A DNA stretch of 28,910 nt from Clostridia bacterium (lineage in GTDB: Bacteria > Bacillota > Clostridia > Oscillospirales > CAG-382). Numbering within the stretch: position 1 is the first letter of the stretch; each line of letters begins with the position of its first letter. Location: contig CAAEPN010000118.1 of NCBI GenBank assembly GCA_900757905.1, positions 1 to 28,910 of the forward strand, read 5' to 3'. Below the pieces are notes generated by a model. The model had not been told where the DNA came from. It was given only the letters and a program-made list of their open reading frames with translations, and did no database searches. Positions 7,352 to 14,693 of this stretch are shown here, one piece after another. Position numbers and translations under genes: made by a program.

Positions 7352-7846
7352 ATGAAAAAGATTGCCGTAATCATGGGCAGCGACAGCGATCTTCCCGTTG
7401 TGGAAAAAGCCATCGATACCTTAAAGGAATACGGAGTGCCTTATGAGGTACACGTCTATTCGGCGCACCGCACGCCCGAAGAAGCGCGCGAATTTGCGCT
7501 GTCCGCACGGGATAAAGGCTTTGGCGCCATTATCGCCGCTGCCGGAATGGCTGCGCACCTTGCCGGCGCTATCGCCGCAAACACCACGCTTCCCGTTATC
7601 GGAATCCCTGTAAAATCAACCGTTCTCGACGGTGTTGACGCACTTCTTTCGACTGTTCAGATGCCAAGCGGCATTCCGGTTGCAACAGTCGCTATCGGAG
7701 GCGCTGTCAACGCCGCTTTGCTTTGTATTGAGATTTTAGCCGTGACCGACGAAGCGCTTGCGAAAAAGTTAAATGACGCAAGAAACGCCGGGCACGACAA
7801 GGTCATCGCCAAGAACAAGGCCATCGAAGAACGCTTTAACGCATAA
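7352..7846 (+). CDS. purE: 5-(carboxyamino)imidazole ribonucleotide mutase / AIR carboxylase
   Basis: This 164-residue PurE makes CAIR in step 6 of purine synthesis. Visible signatures are MGSDSD (residues 8-13), SAHRTPEEA, AAGMAAHLAGAIA, LPVIGIPV and STVQMPSGIPVAT. The start at ATG 7352 follows AGAAAGGAATG; an in-frame ATG at 7256 lies inside the riboswitch and is rejected. It is the first gene after the ZTP riboswitch terminator. No purK is found in the operon, so either PurK is elsewhere or this enzyme works without N5-CAIR. The core motif reads GMAAHLAG rather than the GGAAHLPG of Escherichia coli PurE. Whether this marks direct use of AIR plus CO2 cannot be told here. Confidence 0.95.
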   Translation: MKKIAVIMGSDSDLPVVEKAIDTLKEYGVPYEVHVYSAHRTPEEAREFALSARDKGFGAIIAAAGMAAHLAGAIAANTTLPVIGIPVKSTVLDGVDALLSTVQMPSGIPVATVAIGGAVNAALLCIEILAVTDEALAKKLNDARNAGHDKVIAKNKAIEERFNA

Positions 7847-7884
7847 AATAACAACAAGCCATAAAAAAGACAAGGAGAATTCAA

Positions 7885-8595
7885 ATGGAAAAGACCGTAC
7901 AGCTTTATGAGGGCAAGGCTAAAAAAGTTTACGCCACAACCGACGAAAATCTCGTCATTGTCGATTACAAGGACGACGCAACCGCATTCAACGGCCTCAA
8001 AAAAGGAACGATTGCCGGCAAAGGCGTCATCAACAACCGCGTGACCAACTACCTTATGCAATTACTCGAAAAAGAAGGCGTTCCGACGCACTTTGTCAAG
8101 GAATTAAGCGACCGCGAAACGGTCGTCAAAAAAGTAAGCATTGTACCGCTTGAAGTCATCATCCGCAACATCTCGGCCGGAAGCTTTGCCAAGCGCTACG
8201 GTGTTGAAGAAGGCATTGTCTTTGACGAACCGACCATTGAATTTTCCTATAAAAATGACGACCTCGGCGATCCGCTCATCAATTCCTATCACGCGCTTGC
8301 CTTAAAGCTTGCGACCAAGGAGGAGATCGAGACCATTAAAACGCTTGCTTTCAAGGTCAACGAGGTATTAAAAAAGTATTTTCTCGGACTCGGCATCGAG
8401 CTTGTCGATTTTAAGCTTGAATTCGGCAGAACCCATGACGGAAAGATCGTTCTTGCCGACGAAATTTCACCCGACACCTGCCGTTTTTGGGACAGCAAGA
8501 CTCACGAAAAGCTCGACAAGGATCGTTTCCGCCGTGATCTCGGCCATGTGGAGGACGCATACATCGAGATCCGCAAGCGTCTTTTGGGCGAATAA
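7885..8595 (+). CDS. purC: Phosphoribosylaminoimidazole-succinocarboxamide (SAICAR) synthase
   Basis: This 236-residue protein has the usual length of bacterial PurC. It joins CAIR to aspartate with ATP. Signatures are YEGKAKKVY near the N-terminus, FNGLKKGTI, the VPLEVIIRNISAGSF motif and the ADEISPDTCRFW motif near the C-terminus. The start follows ACAAGGAGAATTCAA, a strong ribosome site. It lies 38 bp after purE. The next pathway enzyme, PurB, is not encoded in the window, as is common because PurB also serves AMP synthesis. Confidence 0.97.
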   Translation: MEKTVQLYEGKAKKVYATTDENLVIVDYKDDATAFNGLKKGTIAGKGVINNRVTNYLMQLLEKEGVPTHFVKELSDRETVVKKVSIVPLEVIIRNISAGSFAKRYGVEEGIVFDEPTIEFSYKNDDLGDPLINSYHALALKLATKEEIETIKTLAFKVNEVLKKYFLGLGIELVDFKLEFGRTHDGKIVLADEISPDTCRFWDSKTHEKLDKDRFRRDLGHVEDAYIEIRKRLLGE

Positions 8596-8642
8596 ACGCT
8601 CACATTCGCCATCCACCTCGCGTTTAAGGCAAACGCCTTAAA
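8587..8642 (+). other. Two consecutive hairpins between purC and purF
   Basis: GGCGAAT (8587-8593) pairs with ATTCGCC (8604-8610), overlapping the purC stop codon. TTTAAGGC (8623-8630) then pairs with GCCTTAAA (8635-8642) around an AAAC loop. Neither has a U-run, so they are not terminators. Possible roles are RNA processing or stability control. Confidence 0.5.
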
Positions 8643-8674
8643 ACGTCTGAAACGAAAGTGACGGACATATTTTT

Positions 8675-10132
8675 ATGACAAATACAAAAAATCACGAAAT
8701 TCATGAAGAATGCGGCGTTTTCGGTGTTTTTGCACCGGAGACCTGCGATGTCGCCTCGACCTGCTACTATGGGTTGTTCGCCCTCCAGCATCGCGGCCAA
8801 GAGAGTGCCGGAATCGTGGTCGGCGACCGCGGTCTGTTCAATTCCTACAAAGATCTGGGACTTGTCAACGACGTTTTCACACCGCGCATTTTAGCCGGTC
8901 TCGGCGACGGCAACATGGCGGTAGCGCATGTCCGCTACGGCACGACCGGCTCGAACGACCGCGCCAACGCCCAACCCATTGTAGTCAACCACATCAAAGG
9001 CCGCATGGCGCTTGCCCACAACGGAAATTTAGTCAACTCCTCTGCCCTTCGCGAGGAATTGGAGCTTGAAGGCTCTATCTTCCACACGACCAGCGACACG
9101 GAGGTCATCTCCTATGTCATTACCAAGGAGCGCATTCATTCGGCGTCGGTGGAGGAAGCCGTAAGCCGCACCATGAACCGGATAAAGGGTGCGTATTCGC
9201 TTGTACTCATGTCGCCGTCGAAGTTGATCGCCGTGCGCGACCCTCACGGTTTCCGTCCGCTCTGCTACGGCAAGACCGAGGACGGACGCTATATCGTCGC
9301 CTCGGAAAGCTGTGCGCTCGACGCGGTCGGCGCTTCGTTTATCCGCGACGTCGAGCCGGGTGAGATCATCGTTTTCGACCGCAACGGAGTGCGTTCGCTC
9401 ACCGAGCACTGCGGAAAAGAACAAAAGAAGATATGCATTTTCGAATACATCTATTTTGCCCGTCCCGACAGCCAGATAGACGGCTGCTCGGTACACACGG
9501 CAAGGCTTCGTGCCGGCGCGTTTTTAGCGCTTGAGCATCCGGTGCAGGCCGATATCGTCATCGGTGTTCCCGATTCAGGCATTGACGCGGCTATCGGTTA
9601 TTCCCGGCAGAGCGGTATTCCCTACGGAATCGGTCTTATCAAAAACAAGTACATTGCCCGAACCTTTATTTCGCCCGGTCAATCGTCGCGTGAGGACAAG
9701 GTTCGGATAAAGCTCAACGTGGTGCGCGAGGCTGTGGCCGGAAAGCGTGTAGTTTTGATTGACGACTCTATCGTGCGCGGCACGACCAGCGCACCGGTCA
9801 TAAAGCTGCTTCGCGACGCAGGCGCCAAAGAGATCCACATGCGCGTTTCTGCACCGCCGTTTTTAAACCCTTGCTACTACGGCACCGACATCGATTCGCG
9901 CGACAAGCTCATCGCCTGTCACCATTCTGTGGAGGAGATTGCAAAAATCATCGGCGTGGACAGTCTCGGCTATTTAAACGTCAACCACCTCGGCATGCTT
10001 GCGGCGCACGACAACAAGCAATGTTCCCACTGCGCGGCCTGCTTCGACGGCTGCTATCCGACCGAAATTCCGGCAGACACCGGCAAGAACCGATTTGAGG
10101 AAAAGCTTCCGGAATTCAAGACAAACGACTAA
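8675..10132 (+). CDS. purF: Amidophosphoribosyltransferase (Fe-S type)
   Basis: This 485-residue enzyme makes phosphoribosylamine from PRPP and glutamine, the committed step. Residues 1-12 look like the short propeptide of Bacillus-type PurF, and C13 (EECGVFG) would become the N-terminal nucleophile of the class II glutaminase. The glutaminase motifs LQHRGQESAG and YGTTGSN follow. The phosphoribosyltransferase motif VVLIDDSIVRGTTS is in the second half. Cysteines in KKICIFEY, NPCYYGTD and CSHCAACFDGC fit the 4Fe-4S cluster of this subgroup, suggesting oxygen sensitivity. The ribosome site is weak: only GTGACGGAC is seen, about 10 nt before the ATG, unlike the strong sites of the neighbours. 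It lies 79 bp after purC, with two hairpins in the gap. Confidence 0.96.
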   Translation: MTNTKNHEIHEECGVFGVFAPETCDVASTCYYGLFALQHRGQESAGIVVGDRGLFNSYKDLGLVNDVFTPRILAGLGDGNMAVAHVRYGTTGSNDRANAQPIVVNHIKGRMALAHNGNLVNSSALREELELEGSIFHTTSDTEVISYVITKERIHSASVEEAVSRTMNRIKGAYSLVLMSPSKLIAVRDPHGFRPLCYGKTEDGRYIVASESCALDAVGASFIRDVEPGEIIVFDRNGVRSLTEHCGKEQKKICIFEYIYFARPDSQIDGCSVHTARLRAGAFLALEHPVQADIVIGVPDSGIDAAIGYSRQSGIPYGIGLIKNKYIARTFISPGQSSREDKVRIKLNVVREAVAGKRVVLIDDSIVRGTTSAPVIKLLRDAGAKEIHMRVSAPPFLNPCYYGTDIDSRDKLIACHHSVEEIAKIIGVDSLGYLNVNHLGMLAAHDNKQCSHCAACFDGCYPTEIPADTGKNRFEEKLPEFKTND

Positions 10133-10148
10133 GAAACAGGAGAACGAC

Positions 10149-11189
10149 ATGAAAAGTTTCAGCGAAAGCTATAAAAACGCCGGTGTGGACATTACTGCCG
10201 GCTACAAAGCGGTCGAGCTTATGAAAGCGCACATCGCGCGCACGATGACAAGCGGCGTATGCTCCGACATCGGAGGATTCGGCGGTCTGTTTGAGCTTGA
10301 TGTGACCGGTATGGAAAGACCGGTGCTTGTCAGCGGTACAGACGGCGTCGGCACAAAATTAAAGCTCGCCTTTTTGATGGACAAGCACGACACGGTCGGT
10401 ATCGACTGCGTTGCCATGTGCGTCAACGACATCATTTGCAGCGGTGCAAAGCCGCTCTTCTTTCTCGATTATATCGCCTGCGGCAAAAACGTGCCGGAGC
10501 GCATTGCAGAAATCGTTTCGGGTGTGGCCGAGGGCTGTGTACAGTCGGGCGCGGCGCTCATCGGCGGCGAAACCGCCGAAATGCCCGGTTTTTATCCGGT
10601 CGAGGAATATGACCTTGCCGGATTTGCAGTCGGCGCAGTCGATAAAAAGAAGATCTTGGACAACAAGACCATGCGCGATGGCGATGTAATAGTCGCACTC
10701 CCGTCAAGCGGCGTGCATTCCAACGGTTTTTCGCTTGTGCGCAAGGTGTTCGATGTGGAAAAGGCCGACATCAAAACGCCGGTCGCTGAACTTGGCGGCA
10801 AAAGCGTCGGTGAAACGCTGCTTACGCCTACCAAAATCTATGTAAAACCGATTCTTTCGCTTCTCGAAAAGGTGACGGTTCGCGGCATTTCCCACATCAC
10901 CGGCGGCGGCTTTTACGAAAACATCCCGCGCAGCATTCCCGACGGACTTTGCGCCGAAATCGACCGTGCGGCCGTTCGGGTACTTCCGATTTTTGACCTT
11001 ATCGCAAAAACCGGAAACATTGACGAGCGCGATATGTTTAACACCTTCAACATGGGTGTGGGCATGAGCGTGGTCGTTCCGAAAGAGCAGGCAGACGCGG
11101 CGCTTGAAGTGCTCAAGAGCGCCGGCGAGGACGCCTATATCATCGGAAAGATCGTCCGTGCCGACGATAAGATCCTCATTCGCGGTTAG
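10149..11189 (+). CDS. purM: Phosphoribosylformylglycinamidine cyclo-ligase (AIR synthase)
   Basis: This 346-residue PurM closes FGAM to AIR with ATP. Motifs include SGTDGVGTK (residues 62-70), DCVAMCVNDI (86-95), LIGGETAEMPGFY, PSSGVHSNGFSLVR and HITGGGFYENIPR. Length is normal for the family. The start at ATG 10149 follows ACAGGAGAACGAC; a longer frame reading back into purF is a shadow. It lies 16 bp after purF and 4 bp before the transporter gene, whose translation is probably coupled to it. Confidence 0.97.
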   Translation: MKSFSESYKNAGVDITAGYKAVELMKAHIARTMTSGVCSDIGGFGGLFELDVTGMERPVLVSGTDGVGTKLKLAFLMDKHDTVGIDCVAMCVNDIICSGAKPLFFLDYIACGKNVPERIAEIVSGVAEGCVQSGAALIGGETAEMPGFYPVEEYDLAGFAVGAVDKKKILDNKTMRDGDVIVALPSSGVHSNGFSLVRKVFDVEKADIKTPVAELGGKSVGETLLTPTKIYVKPILSLLEKVTVRGISHITGGGFYENIPRSIPDGLCAEIDRAAVRVLPIFDLIAKTGNIDERDMFNTFNMGVGMSVVVPKEQADAALEVLKSAGEDAYIIGKIVRADDKILIRG

Positions 11190-11193
11190 ATCG

Positions 11194-11817
11194 ATGAAAG
11201 ACTTATTTTACGGTATCTGTGCCGGAATCTTGATCGGTATTGGCGGAGCGGTCTTTTTAGCAAGCGAAAACCGTGTGATTGGCGCGATTCTTTTTTCCGT
11301 GGCGCTTATCTGCATTTGCGCCAAAGGCTATTCGCTGTACACCGGGAAAGTAGGCTATCTTGCCTTTTCGCACCGTGCAAGCGACTTTAAAAACCTTGCC
11401 TTTTGCTTTCTCGGAAATCTTATCGGTACATTTGCGGCCGGAAACGCCATCCGTTTTTCGCAAAGTGCGCTTTATGAAAAAGCGGCTGAGTTATGCGAAG
11501 CAAAGCTTACCCAAAGCATACCGTCCGCACTCATACGTGCCCTGTTCTGCGGCATTTTAATGTATCTTGCCGTTTCGGTCTACCGTGAAAAAAACACGTA
11601 TATCGGCATTTTGTTTTGTGTACCGGTCTTTATTCTTGCCGGGTTTGAGCACTCGATTGCCGACTTATTCTACTTTTTCGCGGCTGGCATATATTCACGC
11701 GCAGCAGCCTTTTATCTTGCTCTTATCGTTCTCGGAAATTCGGCCGGCGGTCTGTTATTTCCCGTTTTATCCCTTGTTGCCGAGCCGCATAAAAACACAC
11801 AAGGAGAAGCCAAATGA
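11194..11817 (+). CDS. Formate/nitrite transporter (FNT) family channel, compact form
   Basis: This 207-residue membrane protein has about six transmembrane segments (near 3-23, 28-44, 66-86, 112-130, 137-165 and 173-195). It shows FNT landmarks: GNLIG (74-78), the GFEHSIADLF motif (150-159) with the central pore histidine H153, and LGNSAGGLL (180-188) in the last helix. Relatives such as FocA (about 285 residues) carry formate or nitrite; this one is shorter, with trimmed termini and loops. No clear ribosome site precedes the ATG, which lies 4 bp after the purM stop, so translational coupling is likely. Its stop overlaps the purN start (ATGA). Placement in a purine operon that also encodes formate-tetrahydrofolate ligase suggests formate import for purine formylation. 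Substrate is inference; other small monocarboxylates, nitrite or hydrosulfide are alternatives. Confidence 0.85.
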   Translation: MKDLFYGICAGILIGIGGAVFLASENRVIGAILFSVALICICAKGYSLYTGKVGYLAFSHRASDFKNLAFCFLGNLIGTFAAGNAIRFSQSALYEKAAELCEAKLTQSIPSALIRALFCGILMYLAVSVYREKNTYIGILFCVPVFILAGFEHSIADLFYFFAAGIYSRAAAFYLALIVLGNSAGGLLFPVLSLVAEPHKNTQGEAK

Positions 11818-12425
11818 GCCAAAATCCCATCAAGATAGCCGTTCTCGTTTCGGGCGGCGGCACAAACCTACAGGCTCTTATCGACGCGCAAAAAGCCGGT
11901 AAGATCACCGACGGCGTTCTGTCGCTCGTTATATCGAACAAATCCGACGCCTATGCGCTCACACGCGCCAAAGCCGCCGGAATTCCGACTGCGGTAGTGA
12001 AGAAAAAGGAATGCGGCACACGGGAGGCGTTTGAAGCCAAAATTCGTGAGATCTTAGACGAAAACGGCATCGGTCTTATCGTACTTGCCGGATTCATGTG
12101 CATTTTAAGCGAGAGCTTTACCGGTGCTTATCCGAAGCGCATTCTCAACGTTCATCCGTCGCTTATTCCGTCGTTTTGCGGAGAGGGCTTCTATGGACTG
12201 CATGTCCACGAGGCCGCACTCGCCTATGGCGTCAAGGTAACGGGCGCGACGGTGCATTTTGTCAACGAGATTCCCGACGGCGGTGAAATTATCCTGCAAA
12301 AGGCCGTCGAAATAAAGGACGGCGACACGCCGGAAATTTTACAGAAGCGCGTAATGGAGGAAGCCGAATGGATCCTTCTTCCGGCAGCGGTACAAAAGGT
12401 TTGCGCAGATATGCGCCAGAAATAA
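11814..12425 (+). CDS. purN: Phosphoribosylglycinamide formyltransferase
   Basis: This 203-residue GAR transformylase transfers the formyl group of 10-formyl-THF to GAR. The phosphate loop SGGGTN is at residues 13-18. The catalytic triad residues are N112 and H114 (LNVHPSLIPSF) and D155 (EIPDGGEII). Length is normal. The ATG overlaps the transporter stop by 4 bp, and CAAGGAGAAGCC precedes it inside the transporter gene. The overlap couples formate transport and formyl transfer at the translational level. Confidence 0.96.
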   Translation: MSQNPIKIAVLVSGGGTNLQALIDAQKAGKITDGVLSLVISNKSDAYALTRAKAAGIPTAVVKKKECGTREAFEAKIREILDENGIGLIVLAGFMCILSESFTGAYPKRILNVHPSLIPSFCGEGFYGLHVHEAALAYGVKVTGATVHFVNEIPDGGEIILQKAVEIKDGDTPEILQKRVMEEAEWILLPAAVQKVCADMRQK

Positions 12426-12426
12426 G

Positions 12427-12460
12427 TATACCGGTATAGTAAACAAATAGACCGGTATAG
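12427..12460. repeat. Direct repeat ACCGGTATAG ahead of the IMP cyclohydrolase gene
   Basis: ACCGGTATAG occurs at 12430-12439 and 12451-12460, a 21-bp period, close to two turns of B-DNA. The first copy lies in the perfect 12-bp palindrome TATACCGGTATA (12427-12438). The pair fills most of the purN-purO gap just before the ribosome site. It may be an operator or an internal regulatory site. Confidence 0.5.
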
Positions 12461-12475
12461 CAAAAGGAGTAAGCC

Positions 12476-13195
12476 ATGAACATTTACGACAGCAAAACCA
12501 TAGGAGAACGCATTGCCGGGAATCCGTATGTCGGACGCGGCATTGTCACCGGACTTTCCGAAAACGGCCGGAATGCCGTCATCGCCTACTTTATTATGGG
12601 CAGAAGCGCCAACAGCCGCAACCGCGTTTTCACCTTAAAGGACGGCGCGCTTTTCACCGAACCTTACGACAAGACCAAGGTCAAGGACCCGTCGCTCATC
12701 ATTTACGCGGCCATCCGGTCATATGAAAACAAGCTCATTGTGACAAACGGCGACCAGACTGATACGATATACGATTTTATAAAGAACGGCAAGGATTTCA
12801 AAACGGCTCTTGAAACACGCTCCTTTGAACCGGATGAACCGAATTTCACGCCGCGTATCAGCAGCATGCTTACCTTTGAAAACGGCTCGTTCACCTATGA
12901 AATGAGCATTTTAAAAAGTATCGACCAGCAAGGCTCGGACTGTGCGCGCTATACGTTTTCCTATCCGGCAAAAAAAGGACTCGGCCATTTTCTTCACACC
13001 TATGTGACCGACGGCGAACCGCTGCCGACCTTTCAAGGCGAACCGGAGCGCGTGAGCATTCCCGACGATATCGACGGCTTTACGACCGACATCTGGGAGC
13101 ATCTTGACGCAAATAATAAGATTTCGCTCTATGTCCGCTACACCGACCTTGCCACCGGCAAAGAAAAATACCGTCTTATCAACCGTTTCGCGTAA
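12476..13195 (+). CDS. IMP cyclohydrolase, PurO-type (archaeal-like family)
   Basis: This 239-residue protein belongs to the IMP_cyclohyd family (PF07826) first known from archaeal PurO. It closes FAICAR to IMP, the last step. Signatures are YVGRGIV (residues 18-24), MGRSANSRNR (41-50), VTNGDQTDTI (89-98) and the C-terminal YVRYTDLATGKEKYR region. It replaces the cyclohydrolase domain of bifunctional PurH, which is absent from the operon. The start follows AAAAGGAGTAAGCC. It lies 50 bp after purN and 33 bp before the formyltransferase that makes its substrate. Whether archaeal transfer or vertical inheritance explains it cannot be told; composition looks like its neighbours. Confidence 0.9.
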   Translation: MNIYDSKTIGERIAGNPYVGRGIVTGLSENGRNAVIAYFIMGRSANSRNRVFTLKDGALFTEPYDKTKVKDPSLIIYAAIRSYENKLIVTNGDQTDTIYDFIKNGKDFKTALETRSFEPDEPNFTPRISSMLTFENGSFTYEMSILKSIDQQGSDCARYTFSYPAKKGLGHFLHTYVTDGEPLPTFQGEPERVSIPDDIDGFTTDIWEHLDANNKISLYVRYTDLATGKEKYRLINRFA

Positions 13196-13228
13196 AAAGC
13201 GCGGCGACATACAGAAAGGAATGCAACT

Positions 13229-14413
13229 ATGAAAGAATTTGAGCTTAAATACGGCTGCAACCCCAACCAAAAACCGGCGCGCATTTACATGTCGAACGGA
13301 AGCGATCTTCCGATCGAGATCCTTTCGGGACGTCCGGGTTATATCAACTTTCTTGACGCTTTCAACTCTTGGCAGTTAGTGAAAGAATTAAAAGAAGCGA
13401 CCGGCCTTGCCTGTGCGACCTCGTTCAAGCACGTCAGTCCCACCTCGGCGGCCGTCGGGCTTCCGCTTTCGCCGTCGCTTCAAAAGGCTTGCTTTGTCGA
13501 TGATATCAGCGGTGTGAACGATTCGCCGCTTGCAATGGCGTTTGCAAGAGCAAGAGGCACAGACCGCATGTGTTCGTTCGGCGACTGGATCGCACTTAGC
13601 GACGTTTGCGACAAGACGACGGCGCTTCTCATCAAGCGTGAGGTATCCGACGGCGTTATCGCGCCGGGCTTTACGCCGGAGGCGCTCGAAATCTTAAAAA
13701 GCAAGCGCAAGGGCGCGTATAACATCGTAAAAATCGATCCCGGCTATGTCCCCGAAGAAACCGAACGCAAACAGGTTTTCGGCATTACGTTTGAGCAAGG
13801 CCGCAACAATTTCAAGATCGACCGTGCGCTGCTTTCGAACCTTGTGACCGACAACAAAGATCTTCCCGAAAATGCGGTACGCGATTTGATTATCTCGCTT
13901 ATCACGCTCAAATACACGCAATCCAATTCGGTCTGCTTTGCCTATGACGGCCAAGCCATCGGCGTGGGCGCCGGCCAACAGTCGCGCATTCACTGCACCA
14001 GACTTGCCGGAACCAAGGCCGACACATGGCAATTACGGCAGCATGAAAAGGTGCTTTCCCTGCCCTTTCTCGACACGCTCGGACGTGCCGACCGCGACAA
14101 TGCCATCGACGGCTACATCAATAAGAACGAAGAGGATGTCTGCGCCGACGGCGTTTGGCAGCGCTATTTTTCGCGCCGTCCCGAACCGCTTACGGATAAA
14201 GAAGCAAGAGAATATCTCAAAACCGTCAGCGGCGTTTCGCTCGGTTCGGACGCGTTTTTCCCGTTTTCCGACAACATCGAGCGCGCGCATAACAGCGGCG
14301 TAAGCTACATTGCCGAGCCGGGCGGCTCGATCCGCGACGACGCGGTCATTGACGCCTGCAACAAGTACGGCATCGTCATGGCATTCACCGGAATGCGTTT
14401 GTTCCACCATTAA
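13229..14413 (+). CDS. Stand-alone AICAR formyltransferase (PurH formyltransferase domain)
   Basis: This 394-residue protein matches the formyltransferase half of PurH without the cyclohydrolase half. It transfers a formyl group from 10-formyl-THF to AICAR (ZMP), the ligand type sensed by the operon's riboswitch. Visible features are LKYGCNPNQKPA at the N-terminus, RPGYINFLDAFNSWQLVKE, the catalytic K67-H68 in FKHVSPTSAAVG, VGAGQQSRIHCTRLAG, and the C-terminal SDNIERAHNSGVSYI and AFTGMRLFHH. The usual PurH motif KHANPCG is replaced by KHVSPTS, common in the stand-alone clade as far as I recall. AGAAAGGAATGC precedes the ATG. With the PurO-type enzyme next to it, the two split genes replace PurH. 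Confidence 0.93.
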   Translation: MKEFELKYGCNPNQKPARIYMSNGSDLPIEILSGRPGYINFLDAFNSWQLVKELKEATGLACATSFKHVSPTSAAVGLPLSPSLQKACFVDDISGVNDSPLAMAFARARGTDRMCSFGDWIALSDVCDKTTALLIKREVSDGVIAPGFTPEALEILKSKRKGAYNIVKIDPGYVPEETERKQVFGITFEQGRNNFKIDRALLSNLVTDNKDLPENAVRDLIISLITLKYTQSNSVCFAYDGQAIGVGAGQQSRIHCTRLAGTKADTWQLRQHEKVLSLPFLDTLGRADRDNAIDGYINKNEEDVCADGVWQRYFSRRPEPLTDKEAREYLKTVSGVSLGSDAFFPFSDNIERAHNSGVSYIAEPGGSIRDDAVIDACNKYGIVMAFTGMRLFHH

Positions 14414-14428
14414 AATTATCGCAAAAGA

Positions 14429-14452
14429 GCGCGCCGCAAGAATGCGACGCGC
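14429..14452 (+). other. GC-rich hairpin before repeat copy A
   Basis: GCGCGCCGCA (14429-14438) pairs with TGCGACGCGC (14443-14452) with one mismatch and a 4-nt loop. There is no U-run after it (CCAAACTG). It precedes repeat copy A in the same relation as the terminator hairpins before copies B and C. It may cause partial termination or RNA processing inside the operon. Confidence 0.55.
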
Positions 14453-14459
14453 CCAAACT

Positions 14460-14645
14460 GTTGCAAAAATCTATAGGATTTTCGGACGAAGCCCGATTTC
14501 AATTAAAATCCGAAAAATCCGGGGACATGCGCCACGGATTTTTCACCGATAGATTCGCGAGTGTCGAAAAGCGGAGCTTTTTGGCATGAGGCGCGAGCGA
14601 ACGAATCTGCTTCGTGTCGTAAAACGTAGTTTTGCGACACGCTCA
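14460..14645 (+). repeat. Dispersed repeat, copy A (inside the purine operon)
   Basis: This is the most diverged of three full copies, about 186 bp. It begins GTTGCAAAA and ends near TTTTGCGACACGCTCA. Internal hairpins match the other copies: GAAAAATCCG/CGGATTTTTC around a 13-nt loop, AAAAGC/GCTTTTT, and GTGTCGTAAAAC/GTTTTGCGACAC. Downstream, AGCGTGCCGC differs by one base from AGCGCGCCGC upstream, a possible decayed flank duplication. It separates the AICAR formyltransferase gene from purD on the same strand. No good promoter for purD was found after it. Confidence 0.88.
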
Positions 14646-14693
14646 GCGTGCCGCTTGCGGTTGACAGGTAATCATTTAAGGAGTGTTTTGCAC

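Noticed and set aside
14460..14645. Repeat copies as CRISPR or integron attachment sites
   Set aside because: Copies are far apart and not separated by uniform spacers; no Cas or integrase gene is present, and the ends do not show attC core sites.
14660..14690. Possible promoter TTGACA before purD
   Set aside because: No acceptable -10 box lies 16-18 bp downstream, where the ribosome site begins.
14586..14693. In-frame ATG that would extend PurD by 36 residues
   Set aside because: It lies inside repeat copy A, has no good ribosome site, and adds an arginine-rich stretch absent from PurD. The conserved start MKILVVGGGG at 14694 follows TAAGGAG.
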